Part shown: positions 38,775 through 47,513 of the stretch, piece by piece
How positions within the stretch are numbered: the first letter of the stretch is position 1
How the letters are laid out: each line of letters starts with the position of its first letter
NCBI RefSeq assembly: GCF_000967915.1
Contig: NC_022549.1
Span: 1,786,366 to 1,850,365 of the forward strand
Origin: Paracholeplasma brassicae
Lineage (GTDB): Bacteria > Bacillota_I > Bacilli_A > Acholeplasmatales > UBA5453
Direction: 5' to 3'
DNA length: 64,000 nucleotides
Notes under the pieces: model-generated
Told to the model about the DNA's origin: nothing
The model's input: the letters and a program-made list of their open reading frames with translations, nothing else
Database searches by the model: none
Position numbers and translations under genes: made by a program

Positions 38775-39926
38775 ATGAAAAAAATACTTGTATTACTACT
38801 CGTGGTTTTCTCTACAAGCGTACTTGCTGCTTGTTCAAGTTCAAAATCACCACTTCTTATTTCAAAGTATTATGAAGCCATCAGTGGTGGAAACAACGCC
38901 ATTGAAATTTATAATACCTCAAGTAAGTCCGTTAAATTAAGCGATTACAAACTTGAAATTCACATTAACGGATTTTCAGACAACCTAATTACGATTCCAC
39001 TATCCGGTGAAATTAAAGGTAATGACTACTTTGTTATATCAAGAGATAGCGCATCAAACCAAGACTTAATTGACATCTCAGATATGCAATCTGAAGATCT
39101 CGTCTTTAATGGAAACGATCCAGTTCTACTAAAAAAAGGCAAAACAACCATTGATGCGATTGGCACACCTGGGTTTAACGCCGATTTTGGAACAAACCTA
39201 GCACTTGTTCGTAAAGTCGATCAAATGAAAGCAAGAAAAACATTCGTTTATAGTGATTTTGTGATGTATCATGCCGAATCATTTCAATTGCTAAAAACAA
39301 CCGAAGGTATTCTTCTTGAAGAAGAGTTACTAAAAGGACCTAAGCTCACACAAGCAGACTACGACAAACCATTTGTCGATCCAAACGACGCTAACCTGGG
39401 TGGTGGCGGTGTGATTGAAGTCACACTGGCCAGTACTGGCGATGGTGATACTGCAAACTTTAGGATTGAAGATAACATTGTTTCCGGTGAGCTGATTATT
39501 ATCCCCTTTGGTGTGCATAGAGTACGCTTTTATTATATCGATACTCCTGAAGTTATTCCAGGACAAGAAAAACCATTTGGTAAACCAGCCAGTCTATTCA
39601 CATCTAACATACTTAACGGTACAAAAATTGAGCTTCAAAGCATTGAAGGACAAGCACTAAAAGATACTTTTGGACGTTACTTATTTAATGTCTGGGTTGA
39701 CGGTAATCTTGTTTCTCACTTTGTTATAAAAAACGGTCTATCCAAAGCCGCTAGTGACTATGTTCAACAGTATCGCAGTGTGTTGTATTATGGGTTCCTT
39801 AAAAATGCTGAGCATTATGCAGAAGCTAACGGGTTTGCCTTACACGGTGAAGTAGATCCATGTTGGAACTATGAGACAAATAAATTAAAACCAGGAACAT
39901 GTTATTACGACCTGACCTTTAGATAG
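38775..39926 (+). CDS. Lipoprotein with lamin-tail-like and thermonuclease-like domains
   Basis: 383 residues. Lipoprotein signal peptide ending VLAAC (Cys20). Residues about 28-130 have the lamin-tail (LTD) pattern (LLISKYYEAISGGNNAIEIYN, LSDYKLEI, VISRDSASN). Residues about 215-365 resemble a staphylococcal-nuclease fold (GDGDTANFRI, VRFYYIDTPE, DTFGRYLFNVWVDG, EANGFALHGE). Surface DNases of this kind feed nucleotide uptake in wall-less bacteria (inference). Catalytic Arg/Asp/Glu candidates are present but not proven. Confidence 0.8.
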   Translation: MKKILVLLLVVFSTSVLAACSSSKSPLLISKYYEAISGGNNAIEIYNTSSKSVKLSDYKLEIHINGFSDNLITIPLSGEIKGNDYFVISRDSASNQDLIDISDMQSEDLVFNGNDPVLLKKGKTTIDAIGTPGFNADFGTNLALVRKVDQMKARKTFVYSDFVMYHAESFQLLKTTEGILLEEELLKGPKLTQADYDKPFVDPNDANLGGGGVIEVTLASTGDGDTANFRIEDNIVSGELIIIPFGVHRVRFYYIDTPEVIPGQEKPFGKPASLFTSNILNGTKIELQSIEGQALKDTFGRYLFNVWVDGNLVSHFVIKNGLSKAASDYVQQYRSVLYYGFLKNAEHYAEANGFALHGEVDPCWNYETNKLKPGTCYYDLTFR

Positions 39927-39933
39927 TCAAACA

Positions 39934-39965
39934 AACACTTCGCTCTATCGCGAGGTGTTTTTTCA
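39934..39965 (+). terminator. Terminator of the nuclease-like lipoprotein gene
   Basis: AACACTTCGC / GCGAGGTGTT, a 10-bp stem (one G-U), followed by TTTTC. Confidence 0.88.
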
Positions 39966-40073
39966 TTAGATGACTCACCTTATTTAGAAATATTTGGTCT
40001 AGTTAGCTGTACCAAGGGACTTTCTTTGATTATTTTATCAAAATAGACTATCCTAAATGTAGGAGTTGATAAC

Positions 40074-40313
40074 ATGAAAACAATTGTAGCACCAGACTAC
40101 ATGCCTAAAGATAGACATAAGGCCATATTTGATATGTTTTATGGTTTAGAGGTAAATGAGACCATGAAATTGATTAACGACCATGACCCTAAACCGCTAT
40201 ACTATCAGTTCTTGTTTAAACACAAAGACTGTTTTTCTTGGCAATATTTGGTTGAAGGCCCAAATACGTTTGAAGTACTGATTACAAAAATCAAAGAGGT
40301 AGAAAAAAAGTAA
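40074..40313 (+). CDS. DUF2249 domain protein
   Basis: 79 residues matching the DUF2249 pattern: MPKDRHKAIFDMFYGLEVNETMKL, then INDHDPKPLYYQF and FSWQYLVEGPNTFEV. A cytoplasmic single-domain protein; members are linked to redox and nitrogen-oxide metabolism by context but have no firm function. SD TAGGAG lies before the ATG. Monocistronic. Confidence 0.82.
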   Translation: MKTIVAPDYMPKDRHKAIFDMFYGLEVNETMKLINDHDPKPLYYQFLFKHKDCFSWQYLVEGPNTFEVLITKIKEVEKK

Positions 40314-40337
40314 CCTTTTTAAAGGCTACCTAGTCAA

Positions 40338-40368
40338 GGACTAAGTTCATTTTCTTAGTCTTTTTTTC
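40338..40368 (+). terminator. Terminator of the DUF2249 gene
   Basis: GACTAAG-TTCATTTT-CTTAGTC followed by T7. Confidence 0.8.
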
Positions 40369-40714
40369 TTTTAATTTTGTTGATGTCTCTACCTTTTGCT
40401 AGTTCATCAATTACCTTATCTAAGTACCTGATTTCTTGATACATCGGGTCTTTTATTTCTTCAATTCTGACGCCACAAATGACACCTTTAATTAAATGTC
40501 TTGATTCATTTTTGTTTGGCGCTTGACTTATAAAGGCTTCAAGCGTTATGTCCGAATTTACTAATTGATCAATCGAGTCACTTTCATACCCATAGAGCCA
40601 AAAAAGAAGTTCATTGATCTTAGCTTTGTCTTGATTCTTACGCTCGACCTTTTTAACGTAGAGGTCATAGATCTTAGAAAAAGGCATGTTAAAGAGTTTT
40701 TCATTGTTGGTCAT
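40355..40714 (-). CDS. DUF2200 family protein
   Basis: 119 residues matching DUF2200 (MPFSKIYDLYVKKVERKNQDK, ELLFWLYGYE, HLIKGVICGVRIEEIKDPMYQEIRYLDKVIDELAKG). Function unknown. It overlaps the DUF1801 gene by four bases and is the last of a three-gene operon. The C-terminal coding end overlaps the terminator of the convergent DUF2249 gene. Confidence 0.85.
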   Translation of the reverse strand: MTNNEKLFNMPFSKIYDLYVKKVERKNQDKAKINELLFWLYGYESDSIDQLVNSDITLEAFISQAPNKNESRHLIKGVICGVRIEEIKDPMYQEIRYLDKVIDELAKGRDINKIKRKKD

Positions 40715-41124
40715 ACATTCACCTCATTTACTGTGATGAAATCAAGCGCTAGCGTATCTTTGATTGCTTTTCTCATTAGTTCTTCTAAGACATCAAGTGA
40801 CACGTCTTCTGTTTTCTTAATGTAAAGGCAACCTTTACCTGTTTGGTATTTCCCAAGTAGATTCAAATCCTCATATTGATTAATATCATAAGACATGTAG
40901 ATAGTGATTGCTTGTTTTCGACTAGAAATACCTACAAGAGGCATAACCCCCGATCGTCCTGTTTTATATTTGTATGTCAAATGTCCAAAGTATAGGATTG
41001 TTCCTACTAAGGTTGGATCATAGCCCGTAATCTGATGTGTTAATTCCATGAGTACTACCATGTCTTGTTTTCTTTTTGGATCTAACGTATTAAGGTAGCC
41101 TAATACATCATCGTTTAGTTTCAT
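40711..41124 (-). CDS. DUF1801 family protein
   Basis: 137 residues with the DUF1801 fold pattern (VLGYLNTLDPKRKQDMVVLMELTHQITGYDPTL, ILYFGHLTYKYKTGRSG, KQAITIYMSY, GKYQTGKGCLYIKK). YdhG-like proteins; an iron-chaperone (frataxin-like) role was proposed for B. subtilis Fra/YdhG. Middle gene of the operon, with four-base overlaps on both sides. Confidence 0.82.
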   Translation of the reverse strand: MKLNDDVLGYLNTLDPKRKQDMVVLMELTHQITGYDPTLVGTILYFGHLTYKYKTGRSGVMPLVGISSRKQAITIYMSYDINQYEDLNLLGKYQTGKGCLYIKKTEDVSLDVLEELMRKAIKDTLALDFITVNEVNV

Positions 41125-41735
41125 TTTGACGGCCTCTTTTCTAAGTTTTTTGATTTAATCCCTTGATTTAATAAGTGCTTCATCTCTTCTATACGTCTTT
41201 TTCGAGTCTCTTCTAAAGCAGCTTCGAATACGTATCTAGCCCACGCTTTTTGATACCCAGGGGCAAGCGAATCAAAGAAATTAAGGCTTAGAGAGTCCTT
41301 AAGTAGCGTTCTAACCTCACTGATTTTTTTCGAATAATCAACGTTGTCTTTCTTAGCTTTTATTCGCTCTTTTCTTGTTTTATCTTTCTTGAGACCAAAC
41401 AATGTCTGATTGATATCGTAAGCGCGCATTTGATTAAATCTTAAATCAGTTTCGTTGACATAGCCTGAGTCTTCATTGACCATTAGATAGGGGAAAATGT
41501 GGTCTCTATGAATGCCTTTTAAATAGATTTTGTTGTTTAGTTTGGGATATATTAGATACAACATACCATCTTCATGTAAGCATTTATTTGCATATAAAAT
41601 TGCCTGTTTCATTTGACTCAACTCGCCTACAAAACCAACGACAACTTGATAGAATCTCTTTTCTTCAATGATACTATCATCTTTATTAAAATCAATGATG
41701 ATATGTGTTTTATCCTTTATTAGTTTATCTATCAT
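41121..41735 (-). CDS. YdeI/OmdA-like protein with an N-terminal DUF3052-like domain
   Basis: 204 residues. The C-terminal part (FFDSLAPGYQKAWARYVFEA ... EETRKRRIEEMKHLLNQG) matches the bacteriocin-protection YdeI/OmpD-associated domain. The N-terminal part (YANKCLHEDGMLYLIYPKLNNK) resembles DUF3052. First gene of an operon with DUF1801 and DUF2200 genes; such small stress-associated domains often co-occur. Function unknown. Confidence 0.75.
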   Translation of the reverse strand: MIDKLIKDKTHIIIDFNKDDSIIEEKRFYQVVVGFVGELSQMKQAILYANKCLHEDGMLYLIYPKLNNKIYLKGIHRDHIFPYLMVNEDSGYVNETDLRFNQMRAYDINQTLFGLKKDKTRKERIKAKKDNVDYSKKISEVRTLLKDSLSLNFFDSLAPGYQKAWARYVFEAALEETRKRRIEEMKHLLNQGIKSKNLEKRPSK

Positions 41736-41770
41736 ATGAATTTCCTCCTATTAAGGTTAGTATACACGAT

Positions 41771-41798
41771 AAAATTAAAAAAGTGCAATTAAGCACTT
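41771..41798 (-). terminator. Terminator of nrdBA
   Basis: Minus strand AAGTGC-TTAATT-GCACTT followed by TTTTAATTTT, placed just after the nrdA stop. Confidence 0.8.
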
Positions 41799-41815
41799 CT
41801 ATTAAAAAACTTTTG

Positions 41816-43489
41816 TTACGCTTCGCACGCCTGTTGACACAACTTAGATTGATTGAACTTTTGAGCAGCGTTTGTTGCATGTTGATAGTAAAGCGATTTG
41901 ATTCCATTTTCCCAAGCGTAGATATAGAGCTGATTAATCTCTTTTGCTGAGGTGTTTTGACTAATCATTAGATTTAATGATTGCCCTTGATCGATGTAAT
42001 GTTGTCTCGACGCAGCTTGATCGATAATGACGTAAGGATCTATCTCAGCGAACGTTTTAAAAACGTCTTTTTCTTGGTCTGTTAGGCACGTCAAATGTTG
42101 AACAGACCCGTCATGGTCTCTAATGGATTGCCAAATTTCTTTCGTGTCCATGTCTCTTTGTTTCAACAATTCTTTTAGCTTCTGATTGTGAATGGTCACC
42201 TTGACTTTATCAATATCCTTAACATAACAATTAGACCAAATCGGTTCAATGCTTTGTGATACCTGTCCTAAGATAAATGAAGAAGAGGTTGTAGGTGCCA
42301 CGGCATTAAGTGTCGCGTTTCGACGTCTGTAACCTTTGGTCACGGGCGCTTCTTCAAACAAAGTCGCTAATTCGATTGAGGCTTGATAAGCGCGTTCTTT
42401 GATGAATCTAAATATTTCAACGTTCAACTTGTTTGCTTCTAGTGATTCAAATGAAATCATTTTAGATTGTAGATACGAATGCCAACCCAGGACACCAAGA
42501 CCAAGCGCGCGGTTATCTTTGGCAAATTGGTAAGCTCTTCTCATGTAAAAAAAGGCTTCTTGATCTTCTTTTAACCTTGAGTTCATCAGTTTCTCTAGTT
42601 TAGTGATGAAATCCGTCATCACAGCATCTAAAAAGTAGGTAAGTGTTTCTACCGCATCGGTTGTTTTCCATTCGTCGTAATATAGTAAGTTCATTGAGCT
42701 TAAATCACAAACGAATGACCAATCACTATTATCGGGCAGCATGATTTCTGTGCACAAATTGCTGTGTGTGATTTGTAACTGTTTATCTTTATAACAATCC
42801 ACTGTGTTGCGATTAACTGTATCAGTGAATAACAAATATGGATACCCCATTTCTGCTCTTCGTTGAATGATTTTTGCCCACAGTCGTCGTTTTTCAACGT
42901 CGCCGTCGATCATTTCTTTCATCCATCGGTCACTGACGGTTACCCCGTGTGTTAGGTTTTGGATTGGGTTACCTTCAGTCCCTATTTCTAAGAACTCATG
43001 GATGTCTTTGTGTTCAACCGGGAGGTATGGTGCGTAATGACCTCGTCTCGTTGATCCTTGAGACACCACATCAATCACACTTTGAAATAACTGCATGAAG
43101 TGTACGGATCCTGAGGAGACACCGTTGTCTTTGATTGGTGCACCTCGATGACGTAAGTCGCCGAAGAATCCTGAGGTGCCCCCGCCGTATTTACTCATCA
43201 TTCCAGTTTCACCAACCGAATATAATATTTGACTCATATCATCTAACACTGTACCGCCAAAGCAACTAATTGGAAGGCCTCTTTCAAGACCAAAATTGGC
43301 CCATATAGGCGAAGATAAAGAGTAAAAACCCTTTGACATGTATTCATAGAACTTCGTTGAAAATCCTGGCATCCCCAATATCTCTTCTGCGTGTTTTGCG
43401 ATGACCATCACTCGGTCTTCTGCCGTCTGTCCTTCGCTTAGATATCCTTTACTTAAAAATTGTCTACTTAAATCGTTTAACCATCTCAT
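41816..43489 (-). CDS. nrdA: Class I ribonucleotide reductase large subunit
   Basis: Catalytic alpha subunit. 557 residues counting from the ATG at 43489, which sits nine bases after AAGGAG; the ATG at 43498 abuts that site and is less likely. Active-site cysteines are visible in ISCFGG (Cys76) and SNLCTEIMLP (Cys246), and a C-terminal redox pair in LCQQACEA. The protein has no N-terminal ATP-cone, unlike classical NrdA; the cone is on the small subunit instead. Second gene of nrdBA, behind a compact cobalamin riboswitch. Confidence 0.92.
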   Translation of the reverse strand: MRWLNDLSRQFLSKGYLSEGQTAEDRVMVIAKHAEEILGMPGFSTKFYEYMSKGFYSLSSPIWANFGLERGLPISCFGGTVLDDMSQILYSVGETGMMSKYGGGTSGFFGDLRHRGAPIKDNGVSSGSVHFMQLFQSVIDVVSQGSTRRGHYAPYLPVEHKDIHEFLEIGTEGNPIQNLTHGVTVSDRWMKEMIDGDVEKRRLWAKIIQRRAEMGYPYLLFTDTVNRNTVDCYKDKQLQITHSNLCTEIMLPDNSDWSFVCDLSSMNLLYYDEWKTTDAVETLTYFLDAVMTDFITKLEKLMNSRLKEDQEAFFYMRRAYQFAKDNRALGLGVLGWHSYLQSKMISFESLEANKLNVEIFRFIKERAYQASIELATLFEEAPVTKGYRRRNATLNAVAPTTSSSFILGQVSQSIEPIWSNCYVKDIDKVKVTIHNQKLKELLKQRDMDTKEIWQSIRDHDGSVQHLTCLTDQEKDVFKTFAEIDPYVIIDQAASRQHYIDQGQSLNLMISQNTSAKEINQLYIYAWENGIKSLYYQHATNAAQKFNQSKLCQQACEA

Positions 43490-43504
43490 TTTACTCATCT
43501 CCTT

Positions 43505-44766
43505 TTAAAATAAATCATCTTCGGTAATACTTCTTGAACGTTTGTTGTAATTGATCGATCGTTTTACAAAGAAGTCGCCATGTTTGGTGGCAATCACTTC
43601 ATCATCAAACCAATTGGTTTTACTAACCAAGGCTTCATCAATATCAAATAAGGTTGGTTCACCGATTTGAACGAGCGATTGGTTGAATCGGTTTTTGATG
43701 AACTCGATGACGACTTCTTTTGATAGAAACTCAAGTTCACCTTCTTCAAATATCCACTCAACAATCTCTTTTTCCGCTTCAAATGCAGAAAGACACGCTT
43801 CTTTATCCGGTAAGACATCGACTCATCAAACCAAGTTGGATTTTCTTGTTTAATGATATTTACGACATCAATTCCAAATAGCCCGTGTATTTGTTCTTCT
43901 TTCGATGTGGCTTCTATGACATTGGAAATACCTTTAAATCGATTTTGATACTTGTTAAAGGACATAATAATCAAGAACTGTGAAAACAGTGAGACATGTT
44001 CGATGAATAACGAAAAAAGTAATATTGATATGGTATAACTTTTTTCATCAAACTGCTTTGAGGTTTGATTCATATAATCTAGGTAATTTATTCGTTTGAT
44101 CATGGCCGGTACCGAGCTAATGGTTTCAAAGGCATCATTTAATCCTAACAATTCTAGCAAATGCGAATACGCATCGTGATGCCTTACTTCACTTTCTGCA
44201 AACGTATAACCGACAGAGCCAATTTCAGGTTTTGGCAGATGTTTAAAAATATCGCCCCAAAACGTTTTTACAGAGACCTCGATTTGTGCGATTGCAAGCA
44301 TGGATCTTCGAATCGCTTCTTGTTCAACGTTGTTCGCAAGTACTTTAAAATCTTGAATATCCGAGGTGTAATTAAACTCCGTGTGTATCCAATACGAATG
44401 CCTAATCGCATCGACGTATTCAACCAAATCTTTGTATTCGTATGGTTTCAAACTTAGTCTTGGTTTAAATATATTCTTTTCTCGGTTTATTTTTCGTTTT
44501 TCTCTGTACAAAATAAACGCTTTTGCCGTTTGCTTATACACTGAGCTCAATAAAACTTCCTCACAATAATCTTGAATCAGTTCAACACTTAAGACATCAG
44601 CGGTTTGTGTTCTTAGTTTTTCTTTAACCTTATTTGCCAACTCCCTCGCTTCAATTTGTTCAAATTCACCCGTTTGTTTTGCTGCAAGATAAATTGCCTG
44701 TGTAATTCTTTGATCGTCGAATGCGACCAAACTGCCATCTCTTTTTAATACCCATTCTAGTTTCAT
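43505..44766 (-). pseudogene. nrdB: Class I RNR small subunit with N-terminal ATP-cone, frameshifted
   Basis: The open frame runs 44766-43594 (390 residues), but only the first 315 or so are homologous. Residues 4-92 form an ATP-cone (VLKRDGSLVAFDDQRITQAI). The ferritin-like core follows with metal ligands and the radical tyrosine in EVRHHDAY (Glu193, His196, Tyr200), IEH and EEQIH. After WFDES at about 43818-43824 the homologous frame continues one base off, reading DVLPDKEACLSAFEAEKEI and ending KRSRSITEDDLF with a stop at 43505. A one-base deletion would explain this. 1262 bases plus one give exactly 421 codons. Confidence 0.85.
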
Positions 44767-44851
44767 TAGCTTCTTCTCCTTACAATTATTATCCTCACAT
44801 AAAGAAAAAAAGAGCTTTACGCGAGCATCATTCGCCTTGATATCCAGGCGT

Positions 44852-44914
44852 TACAAGGGATCGGACTTTACCGTTGCGCGACAGTGTTGGATTTTCACCA
44901 AACTTCACCTTGTA
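44852..44914 (-). promoter_or_regulatory. Compact cobalamin-type riboswitch controlling nrdBA
   Basis: About 63 nt. P1 is TACAAGG / CCTTGTA (7 bp, perfect). The core reads TTGG-TGAAAAT-CCAA (P4-like), ACTGT-CGCGCA-ACGGT (P6-like, 5 bp), then AAAGTCCGATCCCTTG as the B12-box equivalent. This is the cobalamin core without the extra 3' domain, like the short AdoCbl-variant/Cbl-II group. A CGCCT..AGGCG hairpin, a GCGA..TCGC hairpin and T7 (44811-44805) follow. The on/off platform was not resolved. Confidence 0.75.
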
Positions 44915-44920
44915 TTTGAC

Positions 44921-44948
44921 ATTATATCACGTTACGTTATCCGTTCAA
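44921..44948 (-). promoter_or_regulatory. nrdBA promoter
   Basis: Minus strand TTGAAC (44948-44943), 16-base spacer, TATAAT (44926-44921). The transcript would begin at about the first base of riboswitch P1. Confidence 0.75.
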
Positions 44949-44984
44949 ACGAATAAGCTTTCCATTTGTCTCTCATGACATAAA

Positions 44985-45007
44985 AAGAAAAAAGTGCAAA
45001 AATGCAC
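44985..45007 (-). terminator. Terminator of the GGDEF gene
   Basis: Minus strand GTGCA-TTTT-TGCAC followed by TTTTTTCTTTTT. Confidence 0.8.
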
Positions 45008-45042
45008 GTTATTCTAATCGTTTAAGTTGATTTAATCCGTTG

Positions 45043-45996
45043 TTAAGTTAGAAGCACATAACGGTTTTTCCCATCTTTTTTGGCTTGATAGAGTTGTTGA
45101 TCCGTTCGTTTCAGTAATTCCTCTAAAGAACTGACTTGATTTGGTTCATACAAATATGCCCCAACACTGGCAGAAATACTCAAATCCACGTCTTTTTTCA
45201 ATCTAATGTTTAAATTAGTTAAAAGACGAGTAAGTGCATCCTTTGCTTGATCGCTTGTTTTGATGTCGTTGACAAAGATGAAAAACTCATCGCCCCCAAG
45301 TCTGATGCCATAAGCTTCCATAAATGAGTCTGAAAACTCATTAACGATATGGCCAATCTCTTTTAATACGTGGTTGCCTTGATGATGTCCATAGCGATCG
45401 TTAATGTCTTTAAAATGATCAAGGTCAATCATAATCGATAACCCACCCATCGACAGTATCTTTTGTTCAAGTTGATTTAAAAAGTGTGTGTTATAAAGGC
45501 CGGTCAAATTATCTTTAAACGCCATTTGTTCAAGTTCTAAATAATAAGAGAATAAATCCGCTAACTTTTCTAAAAGCTCAATTTCGTGTGCGTCAAAGGC
45601 ACTTTTATCGTGATGTGCACAACATAAAGCACCAAAGCGGTCCCCATTTTTAAACGTGATTGGAATTCCTAAATAGGATTTCATGTTGCTGTTTTTAATT
45701 GTTTTTGATACGTTTGAGCCAAAGTCAACTAAATCGAAATCATTGATAACGAGTGGTTTTTTCTCCTCATAATTGATTCGGTGACAAATCGCTTCTTCAA
45801 CTGGAATGGTTAGTCCTTCGTCTAGTTTAACTAGCGTGTCGTGCTTTGAGACTTTCATGGTGACTTGTACGTCATCGTTAAGAAAATTGATGTAGATGAT
45901 TTTATCAGGCATAATCTCTTTTGCAAGTTTTAATACGCCATCGCTTAGTACTTGAAAATTATTATAGGCCAATATGGTTTTTTCATTTAATTTCAT
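45043..45996 (-). CDS. GAF-GGDEF diguanylate cyclase-like protein
   Basis: 317 residues from the ATG at 45996 (an ATG nine bases upstream is also in frame). N-terminal GAF domain (about 15-150; LNDDVQVTMKVS, LGIPITFKNGDRFGALCCAHHD). C-terminal GGDEF domain with LTGLYNTHFLN, the active site RLGGDEFFIF and ISASVGAYLY. The signature is intact, so c-di-GMP synthesis is likely. No RxxD inhibitory site is visible five residues upstream of GGDEF. Cytoplasmic; the GAF domain suggests ligand or redox sensing. Confidence 0.88.
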   Translation of the reverse strand: MKLNEKTILAYNNFQVLSDGVLKLAKEIMPDKIIYINFLNDDVQVTMKVSKHDTLVKLDEGLTIPVEEAICHRINYEEKKPLVINDFDLVDFGSNVSKTIKNSNMKSYLGIPITFKNGDRFGALCCAHHDKSAFDAHEIELLEKLADLFSYYLELEQMAFKDNLTGLYNTHFLNQLEQKILSMGGLSIMIDLDHFKDINDRYGHHQGNHVLKEIGHIVNEFSDSFMEAYGIRLGGDEFFIFVNDIKTSDQAKDALTRLLTNLNIRLKKDVDLSISASVGAYLYEPNQVSSLEELLKRTDQQLYQAKKDGKNRYVLLT

Positions 45997-46172
45997 CAGA
46001 TACACCTCTTCTTGATTCTTTACTTATTTTACCATAGAAAGCTGTCATCTAAAAAATAAAATCAAACCTATCTAATCAATCACATAAAAGAACCGAACAC
46101 TGTCAAAGATGAAATAAAAGAAGCCTTGATATGTTAAAATATAACCATCAAAGAATAGAAAGAAGTGATTTT

Positions 46173-46982
46173 ATGAAAATCGGTTTTATTGGGTGTGGCA
46201 ATATGGGCGAGGCAATTCTAAAAGGTTTATTAGAATCAAACGTTGTTGATGCTTCGCAAATCTTTGTTCACACAAAAACAGAACAACGTCGTGAAGCGTT
46301 AAAGAAACGTTATCAAATAAACATAGAAAATTCCAACCACTTAGTCGCAGCACAAGCAGACATCCTCTTTTTAGCTACGAAACCCGACCGATACGAACAA
46401 GTCATTCAAGAAATCAAAGACGTTTTAGACCAATCAAAAACGGTGATTTCAATTACGCCTTCTTTTACACTAAAGACGCTTGGCGCCTTAGTTGATCATA
46501 AAACAAACGTCATAAGAACCATCCCAAATACACCTTCTTTAGTCGGTCTAGGTATGACTGGTATTAGTCACGAAGAAACGGTGGATAAAAAGACGTTAAA
46601 TCTTATTATAGAGCTCTTTAGTAGTTTTGGTGAGGTAATGATTGTGAGCGAAGATAAACTTCCAATACTAAGCAGTTTAAGTGGTTCATCGCCTGCATTT
46701 AGCTACCTATTTATGAAAGCTTTTGTTGATTATGGACTCGCCAATGGATTTACATTAGAAGAGTCCGTTAAGCTCATTTCGACTTCTGTGGTTGGGGCAA
46801 GTCAGATGGTCAGCACACAGAACTTTCCAATCGAGACACTCATCAATAACGTTTGTTCAAAGGGTGGATCTACCATTGAAGGCGTTAATTCACTACAAGA
46901 AAACCACTTAGAGAACCTCGTTAAAGAAGCGCTTGATAAAACAACCAAACGGTTTCTTGAGATGATGAAAGAAAAAAACTAG
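46173..46982 (+). CDS. proC: Pyrroline-5-carboxylate reductase
   Basis: Last step of proline synthesis. 269 residues from the ATG at 46173 (MKIGFIGCGNMGEAILKGL); an upstream in-frame ATG at 46131 lacks a ribosome-binding site. NAD(P)H-binding Rossmann motif GCGNMG, then IPNTPSLVGLGMTGI, LSSLSGSSPAFSYLFMKA and the substrate motif GGSTIEGV. Monocistronic, ending in a strong terminator. Confidence 0.95.
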   Translation: MKIGFIGCGNMGEAILKGLLESNVVDASQIFVHTKTEQRREALKKRYQINIENSNHLVAAQADILFLATKPDRYEQVIQEIKDVLDQSKTVISITPSFTLKTLGALVDHKTNVIRTIPNTPSLVGLGMTGISHEETVDKKTLNLIIELFSSFGEVMIVSEDKLPILSSLSGSSPAFSYLFMKAFVDYGLANGFTLEESVKLISTSVVGASQMVSTQNFPIETLINNVCSKGGSTIEGVNSLQENHLENLVKEALDKTTKRFLEMMKEKN

Positions 46983-47000
46983 TCAAAATACTAGTTTTTT
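46975..47000 (+). terminator. proC terminator
   Basis: AAAACTAGT-CAAAAT-ACTAGTTTT followed by TT; overlaps the proC stop. Confidence 0.88.
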
Positions 47001-47275
47001 CATTCGTATTCAAGTTCTATGTTGTTTATAACAGCCCACTCAACAAGCTTTTTTATAAAGGCTTGTTTTTTATAGTCGTACCAATCATTAACAATTAAGT
47101 GCCTTTGGATAAAGACTTTAAATTCACTAAATGCGCCCTTATGATAAAGCTTTTGAAGTAGTACTTCACTTAATCCAGAAGGAAGCGTGTAAGCAAAATC
47201 TACCATAATCTGCAGCTCGTTCAGTATATATGCAGTTGGTAGTTTTAGATAAGGGAGATTCGCTGTATAAGATAT
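47000..47275 (-). pseudogene. UPF0158-like protein, 5'-truncated remnant
   Basis: The first ATG gives 68 residues (47206-47000), but the same frame is open back to a stop near 47277 without a start codon, and those upstream residues (LPYLKLPTAYILNELQIMVDF) also fit the family. The C-terminal block KGAFSEFKVFIQRH ... DWYDYKKQAFIKKLVEWAVINNIELE resembles UPF0158. Probably a decayed fragment. The rest of the gap to the retron (47276-47513) holds nothing that I can recognise. Confidence 0.6.
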
Positions 47276-47513
47276 CTTTTATGAACTAATATCCTTATTT
47301 CTCTTAACTTTGTGGTGCAAGACGAAAATAATTATTATGAAATTAAGATTGACTGAGCTAGTTTAATTGATTATTCTGATGTTTGGGAAAATGAAAGTTA
47401 CAAAATTAAAAAGTAATCTTTAGCAATGAACTTAGCGTTCTAATGTATCCTCAAAACCTTTTGAGCTCCCAAGGCGTCATTTGATACTTTAACTGAATTT
47501 ATGAAGATTATAG

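Noticed and set aside
43594-43820. The basic, serine-rich C-terminus of the open nrdB frame as a genuine new domain
   Set aside because: The other frame over the same bases encodes the conserved NrdB tail, so the serine-rich stretch is frameshift noise.
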